This document shows, piece by piece, positions 58,201 to 59,341 of a stretch of 60,000 nucleotides of DNA (positions within the stretch are counted from its first letter, which is position 1; each line of letters begins with the position of its first letter). Below the pieces are notes generated by a model. It was not told the origin of the DNA and ran no database searches. It was given only the letters and a program-made list of their open reading frames with translations. Location: positions 16,803,201 to 16,863,200 of the forward strand of contig NC_092670.1 of assembly GCF_964355755.1 (NCBI RefSeq), in the 5' to 3' direction. The position numbers and the translations under genes are program-made. The DNA comes from Antedon mediterranea (lineage: Eukaryota > Echinodermata > Crinoidea > Comatulida > Antedonidae).

Positions 58201-59341
58201 AATCATCAAAGATATTTTAACTTTTGATCATCATGATATATTTTATGATCATTAAGCTTTCCTATTAACAACCTTAAAAAGATATTTTAACTTCCAATCC
58301 CCACAATTTATTATGAAGTTATGTTGTAGCACTCATCATTCCATAGTTTAGGCATGGGTGTAGCCTGGTGTGATACGAGGGTTTCTGTACATAACCATGA
58401 TTGAAATGTGTTTGAGTAAACATTGTACGCACCTCACCGCTCGCTCGATGCAAAAACCAGAGATAAGAATGTTGATTCAGAACCAACACACATAAAACAC
58501 CCACTCTTGGTTGCCTGCTAATATTGAGTGCAGGAAAATGGTTGAAGAAAACCTAGGTACTGTAGATCCAAGGGGTGGGGGAAGTTTAACCTGGCACCCC
58601 CCTCAAATAATGTAGGCCCTGGGATACCCTACCCCACCCCTATTTCAAAATCCTGGATCCTTCTGTTAAGACATGCTCAAAAGCAGTCACTATTGAGCCT
58701 AGTAATAATTGTCATGAAAAAGTTGATATTGTCCATCGCAGCAGTGTACTCTTAATAAATTTAATCAGCAAATTCTTGGTAAATAACCTACTAATGCAAA
58801 TGAAGATTGTAATGGACATACCGAATACTGATTGTTAGACAATTACTTTCAAGATTGGTTGTTGTGAACGCTGAATAGTGGCACACTTAGCATCTTACAG
58901 ATAAATTATGCAGAAGTACTCGCATTTATAAAGAATAGGACAGCAATTGCTTGTTTATGACTTAATAAAGATATTTTTTTTAACTTGTTATTTTAAAGTG
59001 AACCAATCGAAAAATTAAATCAAGTTTTCGATTTCAACACAAATTCACTTACCTTGATATGCTTTAACAAAAAAATGTAAAAAATAATTAATTCAAAAAG
59101 GATATGGCCAGCAGACTAACTGTATACATGCTTTCCGGATGAAATTTTCTCTTCGAAGACAATAAAACACAGTCTCTCTAAAGATCTCTTCCTCTTCACT
59201 TCCATCTTCATCACTGGGATACTCTTCATTATACTCATCACTGTTATGACCTTTTGACGACCCTTTCTTTTCCGAATCACTTCTATGTTCGCTCCGAGTG
59301 ATCTCCTCTTCTGACGGGCATTCTATATCATTATCAGACAT
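1..59341 (-). CDS. T-type (Cav3) voltage-gated calcium channel alpha-1 subunit, 5' two thirds of gene
   Basis: This is a multi-exon gene for the pore-forming subunit of a low-voltage-activated calcium channel in the plasma membrane. Exons are joined at 59341-59106, 40893-40648, 34132-34035, 33852-33681, 29775-29493, 27579-27487 or 26976-26884, 24840-24054, 23571-23099, 16564-16413, 15967-15782, 15437-15320, 14857-14702, 8745-8613, 8314-8148, 7972-7806, 7666-7420, 7164-7081, 5663-5560, 5018-4895, 4018-3765, 3482-3356, 2813-2688, 1465-1376, 1205-1013 and 27-1. All junction phases agree. Cav3 identity rests on filter motifs TLEGW/SLEGW, TQEDW and SSKDGW (E, E, D), the gating-brake segment after IS6 (FSETKQRE), the poly-His tract in the I-II loop, and domain III motifs such as [12 protein letters not shown]. 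About 1,614 residues are visible; vertebrate Cav3 proteins are roughly 2,200-2,400. Domain IV and the C-terminus are outside the window. CACNA1G, H and I arose within vertebrates as far as I know, so I give no paralogue symbol. Confidence 0.97.
28..1012 (-). other. Intron 24
   Basis: A 985-base AT-rich intron in the III-IV linker. Vertebrate Cav3.1 has optional linker exons at this point, but I see no convincing open segment with splice sites here, and no repeat. Confidence 0.6.
1013..1205 (-). CDS. Cav3 exon 24: domain III S6 and start of III-IV linker
   Basis: Encodes residues 1542-1605: [17 protein letters not shown] and [20 protein letters not shown] (IIIS6), then a charged helix ([19 protein letters not shown]). 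The acceptor is TTTTTCAG. The donor is placed at CTTA|GTATGC because it leaves phase 1, which fits exon 25. A weaker alternative, CTGG|GTTTGT, lies 26 bases further. This linker is a known alternative-splicing site in vertebrate Cav3.1. Confidence 0.88.
1376..1465 (-). CDS. Cav3 exon 23: domain III selectivity filter
   Basis: A 90-base phase 0-0 exon encoding [20 protein letters not shown] and then [10 protein letters not shown]. The Asp in SSKDGW is the domain III filter residue that distinguishes Cav3 (EEDD) from high-voltage-activated channels (EEEE). The acceptor is CTTGCAG and the donor is CAA|GTATGT. Confidence 0.96.
1668..2310 (+). repeat. Interspersed element ending in GGCGGAGGTAAATAATAATA
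   Basis: The left end carries CCGAGAGTGCATACCTCCGCC. The right end reads GTAATCCTGCTAACAAACA, then CCTCCTTGGCGGAGGT and a short AAT-rich tail. From memory this resembles a non-autonomous repeat type common in marine invertebrate genomes. It occupies much of intron 22. Family assignment is uncertain. Confidence 0.45.
2524..2662. mobile_element. Fold-back MITE family A, copy 1
   Basis: A 139-base element with terminal inverted repeats of the form AGCYCTGTCTACACTATC, flanked by a perfect TAA target duplication (2521-2523 and 2663-2665). It has no coding capacity. It lies in intron 22 close to the donor of exon 22. Confidence 0.85.
2688..2813 (-). CDS. Cav3 exon 22: domain III turret and pore helix
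   Basis: Encodes residues 1470-1511: [15 protein letters not shown], an N-R-T sequon, the second turret cysteine, and [12 protein letters not shown]. The acceptor is TTCTTGTAG and the donor is GAG|GTAAGT, phase 0 at both ends. Spacing of the two cysteines matches vertebrate Cav3. Confidence 0.95.
2845..3315. repeat. 53-bp tandem repeat filling intron 21
   Basis: Eight to nine near-identical copies of a 53-base unit containing GTGATATAGCTACCGTAGAG and GAAAGGGACATTAAGTAA. Two shortened 38-base units lie near 3200. The array fills most of the 542-base intron between exons 21 and 22, ending about 40 bases from exon 21. Confidence 0.95.
3356..3482 (-). CDS. Cav3 exon 21: domain III S4-S5 linker and S5
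   Basis: Encodes residues 1427-1469: [20 protein letters not shown] (linker), then IIIS5 ([20 protein letters not shown]). It is nearly identical to vertebrate Cav3.1 here. The acceptor is ATAAACAG and the donor is CAG|GTAATA. Confidence 0.96.
3765..4018 (-). CDS. Cav3 exon 20: domain III S2-S4
   Basis: Encodes residues 1343-1427: IIIS2 ([20 protein letters not shown]), IIIS3 ([18 protein letters not shown]) and the IIIS4 voltage sensor ([17 protein letters not shown]). The acceptor is CTTTCTTTCAG and the donor is TTAAG|GTAAG, phase 2. Confidence 0.96.
4040..4860. repeat. Trinucleotide-phased minisatellite filling intron 19
   Basis: An imperfect array of GATGTTGATGTTGGTGACAT units (core 4260-4705, degenerate flanks) occupying almost all of the 876-base intron between exons 19 and 20. 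Because the units are multiples of three and contain no stops, long open frames appear on both strands. These are artefacts of the repeat. Confidence 0.95.
4895..5018 (-). CDS. Cav3 exon 19: domain III S1
   Basis: Encodes residues 1301-1342: [17 protein letters not shown], then IIIS1 ([17 protein letters not shown]) and the start of the S1-S2 loop. The acceptor is TTTCACAG and the donor is TGG|GTATGG, phase 0. Confidence 0.94.
5129..5512. mobile_element. MITE with about 75-bp inverted repeats, in GC-AG intron 18
   Basis: The left arm (from 5129, TATAGTGTATCACGGTG) and right arm (ending 5512) are inverted copies over about 75 bases, including TGACGTCAC and GGTTGCTAGC. The central part is AT-rich and noncoding. 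The element makes up roughly 70% of the 541-base intron. Confidence 0.85.
5560..5663 (-). CDS. Cav3 exon 18: end of II-III loop before IIIS1
   Basis: Encodes residues 1267-1301. It includes [20 protein letters not shown], aligning with the CRSREAWALYLFSPQN region of vertebrate Cav3.1. The acceptor is TCTTGTAG. The frame into exon 19 requires the exon to end at AAC AA, followed by GCGAGT, a non-canonical GC donor. The product then reads SPKNKFR, matching SPQNRFR. The neighbouring GTATTA would break the frame. Confidence 0.87.
5664..7080 (-). other. Intron 17
   Basis: About 1.4 kb of AT-rich sequence between exons 17 and 18. I see no repeat or open segment that I would call. Confidence 0.5.
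7081..7164 (-). CDS. Cav3 exon 17: small phase 0-0 exon, possibly a cassette
   Basis: An 84-base exon for 28 residues ([18 protein letters not shown], then [10 protein letters not shown]). The acceptor has a clear polypyrimidine tract (TTCTTTCTGACTCTAAG) and the donor is GGG|GTAATC. Its DDYCC matches the DSEDSCC found at this point in vertebrate Cav3.1, which argues for real use. Because it is symmetric in phase, exon 16 could also join exon 18 directly. Confidence 0.75.
7420..7666 (-). CDS. Cav3 exon 16: II-III loop
   Basis: Encodes residues 1156-1238. It contains [20 protein letters not shown] (RRxS sites) and an acidic end ([17 protein letters not shown]). The acceptor is TCTTTAG. Two overlapping donors exist; GGT|GTAAGT is chosen because it leaves phase 0, as exons 17 and 18 both require. 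Confidence 0.87.
7806..7972 (-). CDS. Cav3 exon 15: II-III loop, basic/Ser-rich
   Basis: Encodes residues 1101-1156. A basic, serine-rich segment ([20 protein letters not shown]) contains several R-x-x-S sites that could be phosphorylated. It resembles the RRSS/SLKRR region of vertebrate Cav3 loops. The acceptor is CACAATAG and the donor is TGCAG|GTGAG, phase 2. Confidence 0.85.
8148..8314 (-). CDS. Cav3 exon 14: II-III loop
   Basis: Encodes residues 1045-1100. It contains [18 protein letters not shown], which aligns with SPPLIMCTAATP in vertebrate Cav3.1, so this loop segment is recognisably conserved. The acceptor is CTATTTAG and the donor is GTG|GTAAGT. Phase matches on both sides. Confidence 0.88.
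8613..8745 (-). CDS. Cav3 exon 13: acidic start of II-III loop
   Basis: Encodes residues 1001-1045. The sequence begins [20 protein letters not shown], resembling the acidic beginning of the vertebrate Cav3.1 II-III loop (GDANKSDTDED). The acceptor is GAATAG and the donor is AATG|GTAAAG, phase 1. The acceptor region is duplicated about 175 bases upstream in the intron. Assignment rests on phase continuity and composition rather than strong identity. Confidence 0.82.
8744..9066. repeat. Tandem duplication (about 175 bp) including exon 13 acceptor region
   Basis: The block beginning CCCTATTCATACAAAAACAA at about 8744 is repeated from about 8921. Both copies contain AACATGACCTGGTCA, AAGCACATTT and a shared GCATTTTGGTA/C end. 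The first copy starts at the exon 13 acceptor, so the second carries a decoy GAATAG acceptor. Confidence 0.85.
9070..10415 (-). other. Middle part of intron 12
   Basis: AT-rich, without recognised genes or repeats. Confidence 0.4.
10418..10905. repeat. Degenerate minisatellite, about 60-bp unit
   Basis: Repeating blocks of ACAACAGTGGATGGTCAGG, CCCAGAGTTG and ATCACCTCTCTA(G/T)TT, diverged from each other, about eight units. Small open frames here are by-products. Confidence 0.85.
10906..12887 (-). other. Intron 12, AT-rich stretch
   Basis: Simple AT-rich sequence with scattered short microsatellites (for example TATTATCATCATCATC near 12230). I see nothing else. Confidence 0.4.
12888..12984. 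mobile_element. Fold-back MITE family A, truncated copy
   Basis: It retains the inner and right portions of family A (ATATCACTACCATATTTGGG, CACATCACACTTTTTTGTCA, AAGTTTGATAGTGTA). The left terminus is missing. It lies directly upstream of the LINE remnant. Confidence 0.7.
13062..13752 (+). pseudogene. Decayed LINE ORF1 (L1/Tx1-like RNA-binding protein)
   Basis: Broken reading frames resemble the ORF1 protein of L1-clade non-LTR retrotransposons. An N-terminal Ser/Pro-rich region from an ATG at 13062 is followed by a coiled-coil-like stretch (about 13180-13330), then a frameshift near 13345. After it come [25 protein letters not shown] and the C-terminal [19 protein letters not shown] typical of this family. 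In-frame stops near 13170 and 13441 and the frameshift show it is dead. No reverse transcriptase follows. Confidence 0.75.
13753..14519 (-). other. Intron 12, 5' part
   Basis: AT-rich. A short imperfect duplication (CCAATATATATATACTGTATA near 14190 and 14290 with flanks) is visible, but nothing else. Confidence 0.4.
14520..14659. mobile_element. Fold-back MITE family A, copy 3
   Basis: A complete 140-base copy with both termini, ending AGACAGAGCT. It lies only about 40 bases from the donor of exon 12. The flanking TAA and TTA differ by one base. Confidence 0.85.
14702..14857 (-). CDS. Cav3 exon 12: domain II selectivity filter and S6
   Basis: Encodes residues 949-1000. [15 protein letters not shown] carries the domain II filter glutamate. 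IIS6 follows ([20 protein letters not shown], then [10 protein letters not shown]). The acceptor is CTATTTAG and the donor is GAG|GTACG, phase 0. This is one of the best conserved exons of the gene. Confidence 0.96.
14888..15182 (+). mobile_element. tRNA-derived SINE in intron 11
   Basis: A B-box-like segment (GATCATGAGTTAGAATCTCA) is followed by a body (GGCAAGATACTTTTCTTACG, CTCCACCAAGG, AAATGGGTACCTGGCAAAG). The 3' tail is a short tandem of GCGCTATATAAGAT, a layout typical of tRNA-derived SINEs. It fills most of the intron between exons 11 and 12. The A box is not clearly recognised. Confidence 0.6.
15320..15437 (-). CDS. Cav3 exon 11: domain II S5 end, turret, pore helix
   Basis: Encodes residues 909-948. 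It begins [12 protein letters not shown], has a short extracellular turret with paired cysteines, and continues with [17 protein letters not shown]. The donor is CCAA|GTAAG, phase 0. Molluscan Cav3 genes carry alternative exons for the domain II turret. I saw only one version here. Confidence 0.95.
15782..15967 (-). CDS. Cav3 exon 10: domain II voltage sensor and S5
   Basis: Encodes residues 847-909. It holds the S3-S4 loop ([11 protein letters not shown]), IIS4 with Arg/Lys every third residue ([17 protein letters not shown]), the S4-S5 linker ([20 protein letters not shown]) and most of IIS5. The acceptor is GTTTTCAG and the donor is TTTAG|GTTGG. Confidence 0.95.
16245..16346. repeat. Short imperfect palindrome
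   Basis: CTACATTGGCGACACACATA and a diverged inverted copy (ATGCGACTGCACCAATGTA) form a roughly 100-base hairpin in intron 9, a possible small MITE. Confidence 0.4.
16413..16564 (-). CDS. Cav3 exon 9: domain II S2 and S3
   Basis: Encodes residues 797-847. It starts [12 protein letters not shown], continuing the EYHQQ end of exon 8 just as in vertebrate Cav3. It then gives IIS2 ([19 protein letters not shown]) and IIS3 ([12 protein letters not shown]). The acceptor is CTTTTAG and the donor is ATCAG|GTATT, phase 2. Confidence 0.95.
16565..19295 (-). other. Intron 8, 3' half
   Basis: Mostly AT-rich and unrecognised. A less AT-rich stretch at about 18780-19040 holds a plus-strand open frame (18713-19036). 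It has no recognisable domain and no evident splice partners, so I do not call it a gene. Confidence 0.35.
19296..20610. mobile_element. DNA transposon-like element with about 120-bp terminal inverted repeats
   Basis: The left terminus ACCGGATATGATTGACA and following 120 bases (including GATATTGGATACTAGATACA and CAGACCTAGTGGTCTCC) reappear inverted at 20478-20610. TA flanks both ends, consistent with a TA target duplication. The 1.07 kb interior is AT-rich, contains internal near-duplications and encodes nothing recognisable. A Tc1/mariner-type origin is a guess from the TA. Confidence 0.75.
20611..21364 (-). other. Intron 8, central
   Basis: AT-rich, nothing recognised. Confidence 0.4.
21365..21815 (+). 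repeat. Interspersed repeat with five 71-bp tandem units and (AATAAT) tail
   Basis: Five copies, period 71, of ACACCTAATTGGTGACAGTG, GCTGCTTTTGTGCTTT and GGCAGCTAGTCACTATG. A unique 3' part follows (TTGTGTTTGTTTAATTTG) and a tail AATAAATAATAATAATAAAA. The same 3' end and one unit recur at 33092-33412, so this is a retroposon-like 3' end whose internal unit has been amplified here. Confidence 0.8.
21816..23098 (-). other. Intron 8, 5' end
   Basis: AT-rich. A palindromic pair, TGACCTATGACCTAGAAGG near 22850 and CCTAGGTCATAGGTTG near 22970, may be a small fold-back element. Nothing coding is recognised. Confidence 0.4.
23099..23571 (-). CDS. Cav3 exon 8: distal I-II loop and domain II S1
   Basis: Encodes residues 639-796. 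A Pro-rich start is followed by a Cys/His-rich segment ([18 protein letters not shown], then CPHTCDEHH), an acidic Ser cluster ([12 protein letters not shown]), a basic Cys patch ([12 protein letters not shown]) and the pre-S1 helix. IIS1 is [21 protein letters not shown]. Vertebrate Cav3.1 also has a Cys-rich stretch here. The acceptor is CCTTCAG and the donor is CAG|GTGTG, phase 0. Confidence 0.93.
24054..24840 (-). CDS. Cav3 exon 7: end of IS6, gating brake, poly-His part of I-II loop
   Basis: Encodes residues 377-639. It completes IS6 ([17 protein letters not shown]). The gating-brake region of the proximal I-II loop follows ([12 protein letters not shown], then [20 protein letters not shown]), known in Cav3 to hold the channel at low open probability. 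A His/Tyr tract ([16 protein letters not shown], about 24500-24550) corresponds to the poly-His run of vertebrate Cav3.1. The remainder is a Ser/Pro-rich, probably disordered linker. The acceptor is TTTGCAG and the donor is TCAG|GTAGG. Confidence 0.95.
25000..25720 (-). other. Intron following exon 6b, AT-rich part
   Basis: Extremely AT-rich, nothing recognised. Confidence 0.4.
25727..25866. repeat. 22-bp minisatellite
   Basis: About six copies of AGGAACTTAGATGGGTATAG plus CC, in the intron between exons 6b and 7. Confidence 0.9.
25999..26131. mobile_element. Fold-back MITE family A, copy 4
   Basis: A complete 133-base element, AGCTTTGTCTACACCATC to AGTGTAGACAGAGCT, with a perfect TTA target duplication (25996-25998 and 26132-26134). 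It lies in the intron between exons 6b and 7. Confidence 0.88.
26561..26735. mobile_element. MITE with TTA duplication, about 150 bases from exon 6b
   Basis: A 175-base element with inverted termini (CGGCCAACTCAGACAGCGTC and its counterpart ending GAGTTGGCCA) and TTA on both flanks. It is GC-richer than the surroundings. A TTA duplication fits PIF/Harbinger-type elements. It sits just downstream (in transcription) of the donor of alternative exon 6b. Confidence 0.8.
26884..26976 (-). CDS. Cav3 exon 6b: domain I selectivity filter, alternative version
   Basis: A second 93-base phase 0-0 exon that begins [15 protein letters not shown] and ends [11 protein letters not shown]. It has a good acceptor (CTGACAG) and the same donor (GTA|GTAAGT) as 6a. 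VITLEGW and HSF agree with vertebrate Cav3 better than 6a does, while SEL after the filter differs. No stop or frameshift is present, so it looks functional. Including both exons would keep the frame but duplicate the filter, so mutually exclusive use is inferred. Confidence 0.92.
27487..27579 (-). CDS. Cav3 exon 6a: domain I selectivity filter, version a
   Basis: A 93-base phase 0-0 exon for 31 residues that begins [15 protein letters not shown] and ends [11 protein letters not shown]. It supplies the domain I filter glutamate (LEGW) and the first part of IS6. The acceptor is AATTTAG and the donor is GTA|GTAAGT. It is 18/31 identical to exon 6b, which lies 507 bases downstream in transcription. 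The VDI following EGW matches vertebrate Cav3, while the Gln and acidic positions after it differ. Confidence 0.93.
27858..27990 (-). mobile_element. hAT-like MITE fragment, related to 49274
   Basis: The segment GCCATGTCTTTTTAAAATAA with TAATGACTATTTTTATTTTG and TCTATAATGCTGGATCCACC is the reverse complement of the element at 49274. It lies in intron 5. Confidence 0.55.
27991..29492 (-). other. Intron 5, remaining part
   Basis: AT-rich, nothing recognised. Confidence 0.4.
29493..29775 (-). CDS. Cav3 exon 5: domain I extracellular turret and pore helix
   Basis: Encodes residues 251-345, the long S5-P extracellular loop typical of Cav3 domain I. It has several cysteines likely to form disulfides and sequons NLT, NNT and NGS. 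The conserved [10 protein letters not shown] is followed by the pore helix [13 protein letters not shown]. It ends in phase 0 at CAG|GTTAG, exactly where either version of exon 6 can join. Confidence 0.95.
29776..31309 (-). other. Intron 4, 3' portion
   Basis: AT-rich. The only notable element is one arm of the palindromic GTTACTGCAGTAAC family at about 30553-30612 (ATGTAGTTACTGCAGTAACT). Confidence 0.45.
31310..31470. mobile_element. Fold-back MITE family A, copy 5
   Basis: A complete 161-base copy, longer than average through an internal duplication of the GGTAGTGATATG block. Flanks TTA and TTC suggest a mutated target duplication. Confidence 0.82.
31592..31845. mobile_element. MITE with 24-bp termini AAGCCTGGTTTCCATAAAAT
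   Basis: A 254-base element with inverted ends (AAGCCTGGTTTCCATAAAAT and ATGGAAACCAGGCTT). The interior is unusually GC-rich and contains repeated ATCGCTAC(A) motifs. Noncoding, in intron 4. Confidence 0.85.
31846..33091 (-). other. Intron 4, central
   Basis: AT-rich, nothing recognised. Confidence 0.4.
33092..33412 (+). repeat. Second copy of the 21365 repeat, split by a MITE
   Basis: The left piece (GGTACATACCTAATTGGTGA to GTGGCTTA) and right piece (GGCTGCTTTTGCGTTTTCC to the AATAAATAATAATAATA tail) form one repeat interrupted by a family A element at 33130-33277. The uninterrupted copies at 21.4 kb show the pre-insertion state. Confidence 0.85.
33130..33277. mobile_element. Fold-back MITE family A, copy 6 (nested insertion)
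   Basis: A 148-base element inserted in the interspersed repeat with TTA duplicated (33127-33129 and 33278-33280). Compared with the empty GTGGCTTAGGCTGC sites at 21.4 kb, exactly three bases are duplicated. This defines element ends and target-site length. Confidence 0.92.
33681..33852 (-). CDS. Cav3 exon 4: domain I S4-S5 linker and S5
   Basis: Encodes residues 194-251. It holds the S4-S5 linker ([18 protein letters not shown]), the IS5 helix ([19 protein letters not shown]), and the start of the extracellular turret (LLRNRCFLD, then an N-glycosylation sequon NLT). The acceptor is AATATAG and the donor is TTTGA|GTAAGT. The reading frame is open upstream of the acceptor, but the phase from exon 3 and the family alignment fix the start at 33852. 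Confidence 0.95.
34035..34132 (-). CDS. Cav3 exon 3: domain I S3-S4 and voltage sensor
   Basis: Encodes residues 161-194. It covers the end of IS3 (TLEYSLD), then the IS4 voltage-sensor helix with regularly spaced arginines ([18 protein letters not shown]). The acceptor is TTTCAG and the donor is CCAA|GTAAG. The last base starts a Ser codon completed in exon 4. Confidence 0.95.
34285..34518. mobile_element. Fold-back element with GTTACTGCAGTAAC arms
   Basis: The left arm (GAAGTTACTGCAGTAACTAC) and right arm (AGTAGTTACTGCAGTAACTG) are inverted copies. The right end continues to GACATGGTCCCTAAT, which also closes related copies at about 30612 and 52120. Noncoding, in intron 2. Confidence 0.65.
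34519..35465 (-). other. Intron 2, 3' portion
   Basis: AT-rich. A single GTTACTGCAGTAATTTTC motif is near 35285. Nothing else is recognised. Confidence 0.4.
35466..36110. repeat. 17-bp minisatellite, about 38 units
   Basis: A continuous array of AATAGGAGTGTCCCCTT and variants (CTGTAATAGGAGTGTCC, ACTTAATAGGAGTGTCC). Variants are clustered in runs, showing stepwise local amplification. Confidence 0.95.
36890..37035. mobile_element. MITE fragment, GGCGTAACTGCTATGAGC type
   Basis: Shares TGGCGTAACTGCTATGA, CTCACTGGCTAAAC and a GGGG/CCCC core with the element at 39418. Probably a truncated copy. Confidence 0.5.
37036..37300. repeat. GAT-rich microsatellite
   Basis: A (GAT)n-based array with interspersed GAGGAAACTGATGATGATGA and GACAACATTG units. 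The open frame 37004-37420 is a repeat artefact. Confidence 0.9.
37421..39417 (-). other. Intron 2, central
   Basis: AT-rich, nothing recognised. Confidence 0.4.
39418..39575. mobile_element. MITE, CAGTGGCATAACAGC...GCCAGTTACTG
   Basis: The ends are imperfect inverted copies (CAGTGGCATAACAG and CGCCAGTTACTG), with a GGGG-rich interior. Related to the fragment at 36890. The CAGTGGCGTAAC-type terminus suggests hAT-like, by memory only. Confidence 0.5.
39925..40445. repeat. Direct repeat pair of about 123 bp, about 395 bp apart
   Basis: 39925-40048 and 40320-40445 are near-identical (TTATCCCACTGCATAAACAT, TTGCCTGCACCAATTAAATA, AATGACCGAATTTTGAAATA). They flank about 270 unrelated bases. This is either a local duplication or the arms of an unrecognised element. 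It lies about 200 bases from exon 2. Confidence 0.85.
40648..40893 (-). CDS. Cav3 exon 2: domain I S1, S2 and start of S3
   Basis: Encodes residues 79-161. IS1 is seen as [20 protein letters not shown], followed by a Cys-rich S1-S2 loop ([13 protein letters not shown]). IS2 is seen in [14 protein letters not shown], and IS3 begins at [12 protein letters not shown]. The acceptor is the U12-type TTTAC and the donor is AGG|GTAAGTA. The exon ends two bases into a Gly codon completed by exon 3. Similarity to vertebrate Cav3 is very high. Confidence 0.96.
42776..42985. mobile_element. Fold-back MITE family A, copy 7 with partial second copy
   Basis: A complete-looking copy (AGCTCTGCCTACACTACG, to about 42897) joins directly to the left half of another (ACACTATCAAACTAATTTGA to 42985). 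TAA precedes the left end. Confidence 0.78.
43138..43470. repeat. 22-bp minisatellite
   Basis: About 15 copies of ATGAGTCTCATGCATATTTA plus GT, with a few interruptions near 43200 and 43275. Confidence 0.95.
44026..44187. mobile_element. Fold-back MITE family A, copy 8
   Basis: A complete 162-base copy flanked by a perfect TAA duplication (44023-44025 and 44188-44190). Confidence 0.88.
45413..45949 (+). CDS. Possible 3' end of a nested plus-strand gene (two exons)
   Basis: An open segment at 45413-45554 (including [20 protein letters not shown] and [16 protein letters not shown]) ends at a plausible donor CCACAG|GTTTTG. A second segment begins after a good acceptor (CTTCATTCCTAG) at 45836 and reads [19 protein letters not shown] to SYIQSS-like residues and TAA at 45947-45949. 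Phases agree (0-0). AATAAA occurs at 46073-46078. The composition is protein-like against the AT-rich background. I do not recognise the product, found no clear upstream exons, and the first acceptor is weak, so this may be a gene fragment. Confidence 0.3.
46075..46258. mobile_element. Fold-back element with GTTACTGCAGTAAC arms
   Basis: The left arm TTACTGCAGTAACTACATTG and right arm AATGTAGTTACTGCAGTAGA are inverted copies. The right end is followed by ATATTTTCCCTAAT. Same family as 34285 and 51915. Confidence 0.6.
46259..47830 (-). other. Intron 1, stretch without recognised features
   Basis: AT-rich except about 46620-46820, which is more balanced in base composition and could be a conserved noncoding segment. 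No coding potential is recognised. Confidence 0.35.
47926..48352. repeat. 24-bp minisatellite
   Basis: About 18 units of TGGAATCGTACTGTACGTTT plus TGTA, including shortened 18-base units near 48020-48045. The 24-base period keeps frames open for up to 160 codons, a repeat artefact. Confidence 0.95.
49274..49452 (+). mobile_element. hAT-like MITE, terminus CAGGGACGGATCCAGC
   Basis: The left end is CAGGGACGGATCCAGCATTA. The interior ATAATCATTATCTTATTTTA with AAGACATGGC is shared in inverse orientation with 27858-27990. The right end is near CTCCCTGTCC. The CAGGGACGGATCC-type end is commonly seen on hAT elements (from memory). Confidence 0.55.
49848..50473. mobile_element. Non-autonomous DNA transposon with TTAA flanks
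   Basis: A 626-base element with inverted termini AGACCCCTTCCCTGCAATTT and (right, inverted) AGCCCCATTCCCTACGTTTT, each next to TTAA. The interior is more GC-rich (GGCCTAGCCTAGCTAGGC, GCGCGC, GCGGGCCGC) than the surroundings. A TTAA duplication would fit piggyBac-type transposition. No transposase is encoded. Confidence 0.75.
51915..52125. mobile_element. Fold-back element with TTACTGCAGTAAC arms
   Basis: The left side (GTCATGTCTAAATTTACTGC, AGTAACTA) and right side (ATGTAGTTACTTCAGTAAAC, then TTTTAGCATGGCCCCTAA) are imperfect inverted copies. Same family as 34285. Confidence 0.6.
53235..53600. repeat. About 100-bp tandem repeat, four diverged units
   Basis: Units contain GATGGGTTAAGTTCAAATGC, CAGCCTGTCTACCATCT and AGGGGTTTGAACAAAAAATCC, with indels between copies. 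Confidence 0.9.
54905..55033. mobile_element. Fold-back MITE family A, truncated copy
   Basis: It retains AAAAATGTGATATGCCCATA through CACACTTTTTTGTCAAACTA but lacks both outer termini. Confidence 0.72.
55725..55892. mobile_element. Fold-back MITE family A, copy 10
   Basis: A complete 168-base copy with an internal duplication (GGTAGTGATATG twice) and preceding TAA. Its right end abuts the inverted-repeat element beginning at 55893. Confidence 0.83.
55893..57355. mobile_element. Element with about 100-bp inverted repeats, 1.46 kb
   Basis: The left arm (TTGAAGAATT, then TCAGAGAAGCTATTTTTGG, TATCAGGCACGATGAGACA) recurs inverted at about 57255-57355. A neighbouring 170-base duplication (about 57190 and 57365, CAGTCACTATGTA and TTTAATAAGAACAA) surrounds the right arm. 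The interior contains a short minus-strand open frame (56730-56900) for a hydrophobic peptide. No recognisable transposase. Confidence 0.65.
59106..59341 (-). CDS. Cav3 exon 1: cytoplasmic N-terminus
   Basis: Encodes residues 1-79. The ATG at 59341 is the first in-frame Met after an in-frame TAA shortly upstream. The N-terminal half is very acidic and serine-rich (for example [11 protein letters not shown]). It runs into the conserved pre-IS1 segment ending QLVCWP, matching the vertebrate Cav3 sequence just before WFE. The exon ends TGG CC at 59106 and is followed by ATATCCTTT, the 5' splice site of U12-type AT-AC introns. Joining it to exon 2 restores the codon CCA and gives [12 protein letters not shown], which matches the family. 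An upstream noncoding exon is possible. Confidence 0.9.

Larger units (their letters stand above)
40894..59105 (-). other. Intron 1, U12-type AT-AC intron of 18.2 kb
   Basis: On the minus strand the intron begins ATATCCTTTTT and ends TTTAC. A branch-point-like TTTTTCTTAAC at 40915-40905 lies about 12 bases before the terminal AC. These are the three diagnostic signals of a minor-spliceosome AT-AC intron. No GT donor gives a correct join here. The strong GTAAGT about 60 bases further on lies behind an in-frame stop. AT-AC introns are known in other voltage-gated sodium and calcium channel genes. Between the repeats listed separately I recognise nothing in most of the interval, notably 41000-42700, 48400-49250, 50480-51900, 52130-53230, 53610-54900 and 57440-59100. 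Confidence 0.9.

Noticed and set aside
59044-59053. Strong GTAAGT donor downstream of exon 1
   Set aside because: Reading to it passes a TGA stop and does not give the conserved VC-P-WFE join; the ATATCCTTT site does.
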